From Spirosomataceae bacterium TFI 002 (GTDB lineage Bacteria; Bacteroidota; Bacteroidia; Cytophagales; Spirosomataceae), in the NCBI GenBank assembly GCA_900230115.1, contig LT907983.1:3115001-3179000 (forward strand): 64,000 nucleotides of DNA, in the 5' to 3' direction. The translations under genes were made by a program, and so were the position numbers. Each line of letters starts with the position of its first letter. Position 1 is the first letter of the stretch. Positions 63,714 to 64,000 of the stretch are shown one piece after another. The notes under the pieces were generated by a model, which saw only the letters and a program-made list of their open reading frames with translations, did no database searches and was not told where the DNA came from.

Positions 63714-64000
63714 ATGAAAAATAAATACGTAGCAGCACTGGCACTTATTGTTGCCCTTTTTGTAACAGCTTGCGGCTCTAAAGATGACAATTCTTTAGAA
63801 GGTAAAAAGGCGAAACTTGCCGAATTGCAAACCGAGCAAGCTTCTATCGCAGAAAAAATTAAGAATATTCAAGACGAATTGGGAGTATTAGAGCCTAACA
63901 ATGACATCAAAATCGTAAATGTAAAAGCGATGCCATTAGTTGCTTCAAACTTCCAACACTTTGTAGAAGCGAGTGGTAGATTAGAAGCAGAGAACAATGT
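63714..64000 (+). CDS. RND efflux periplasmic adaptor lipoprotein (partial)
   Basis: The first 95 codons are in the window. MKNKYVAALALIVALFVTAC is a lipoprotein signal; then follows a coiled-coil-prone stretch (KAKLAELQTEQASIAEKIKN) and NVKAMPLVASNFQHFVEASG, the usual start of HlyD/AcrA-type adaptor proteins. Its place after the TolC gene fits a TetR-TolC-adaptor-RND pump operon. The rest, and the pump gene expected next, lie outside the window. Confidence 0.85.
   Translation, partial: MKNKYVAALALIVALFVTACGSKDDNSLEGKKAKLAELQTEQASIAEKIKNIQDELGVLEPNNDIKIVNVKAMPLVASNFQHFVEASGRLEAENN

Overview
The window reads as chromosomal DNA of an AT-rich Bacteroidota bacterium, most likely of the order Cytophagales (the order is inference). 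The signs are SusC/SusD pairs, a hybrid two-component regulator, DUF4249 and CRTAC/FG-GAP lipoproteins, a T9SS PorT-like protein, bacillithiol synthesis (BshC), near absence of Shine-Dalgarno sequences, and promoters of the TTG-N19..21-TAnnTTTG type. No phage, transposase or CRISPR array was seen.

Layout. (1) 1-1300: end of a 23S rRNA gene, a 5S rRNA gene with terminator, then a second, badly decayed 5S-plus-terminator copy. (2) 1.36-5.9 kb, minus strand: leucyl aminopeptidase and a large FAD/Fe-S 2-hydroxyacid dehydrogenase. (3) 6.1-22.5 kb, plus strand: a cell-surface region with SusC, SusD and a terminator, followed by a tightly packed five-gene operon (two ~1100-residue FG-GAP/ASPIC lipoproteins, a lipoprotein combining a CxxCH heme motif with FG-GAP repeats, a second TonB-dependent receptor and its DUF4249 lipoprotein). 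(4) 23.2-31.9 kb: flippase, MurE, stand-alone LytTR protein, a 1314-residue hybrid two-component regulator and a CCG-domain Fe-S protein. (5) 32-39 kb: prfB with its programmed +1 frameshift, initiator tRNA with two tandem degenerate 3'-half copies, the GTPases Era and Der, an EamA transporter and PurU. (6) 39-47.3 kb: beta-barrel protein, FucP-like sugar transporter, glycerol kinase, small lipoproteins, Ogt, MurF and a frameshifted YefM-type antitoxin remnant. (7) 47.4-53.9 kb: AhcY and a leucine/branched-chain catabolic group (carboxylase beta subunit, acyl-CoA dehydrogenase, HMG-CoA lyase, enoyl-CoA hydratase). (8) 54-61.4 kb: BshC, MnmD-like tRNA methyltransferase, sugar porter, CutC and the pyrD-ubiE-porT operon. 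(9) 61.7-64 kb: TetR regulator, TolC-like channel and the start of a periplasmic adaptor lipoprotein, i.e. the front of an RND efflux operon cut off by the window edge.

Most genes are ordinary housekeeping genes. The parts worth a second look are the surface operon at 10.8-22.5 kb, the decayed duplicated stable-RNA copies downstream of 5S and of tRNA-fMet, the antitoxin remnant, and several genes with odd start or stop arrangements.
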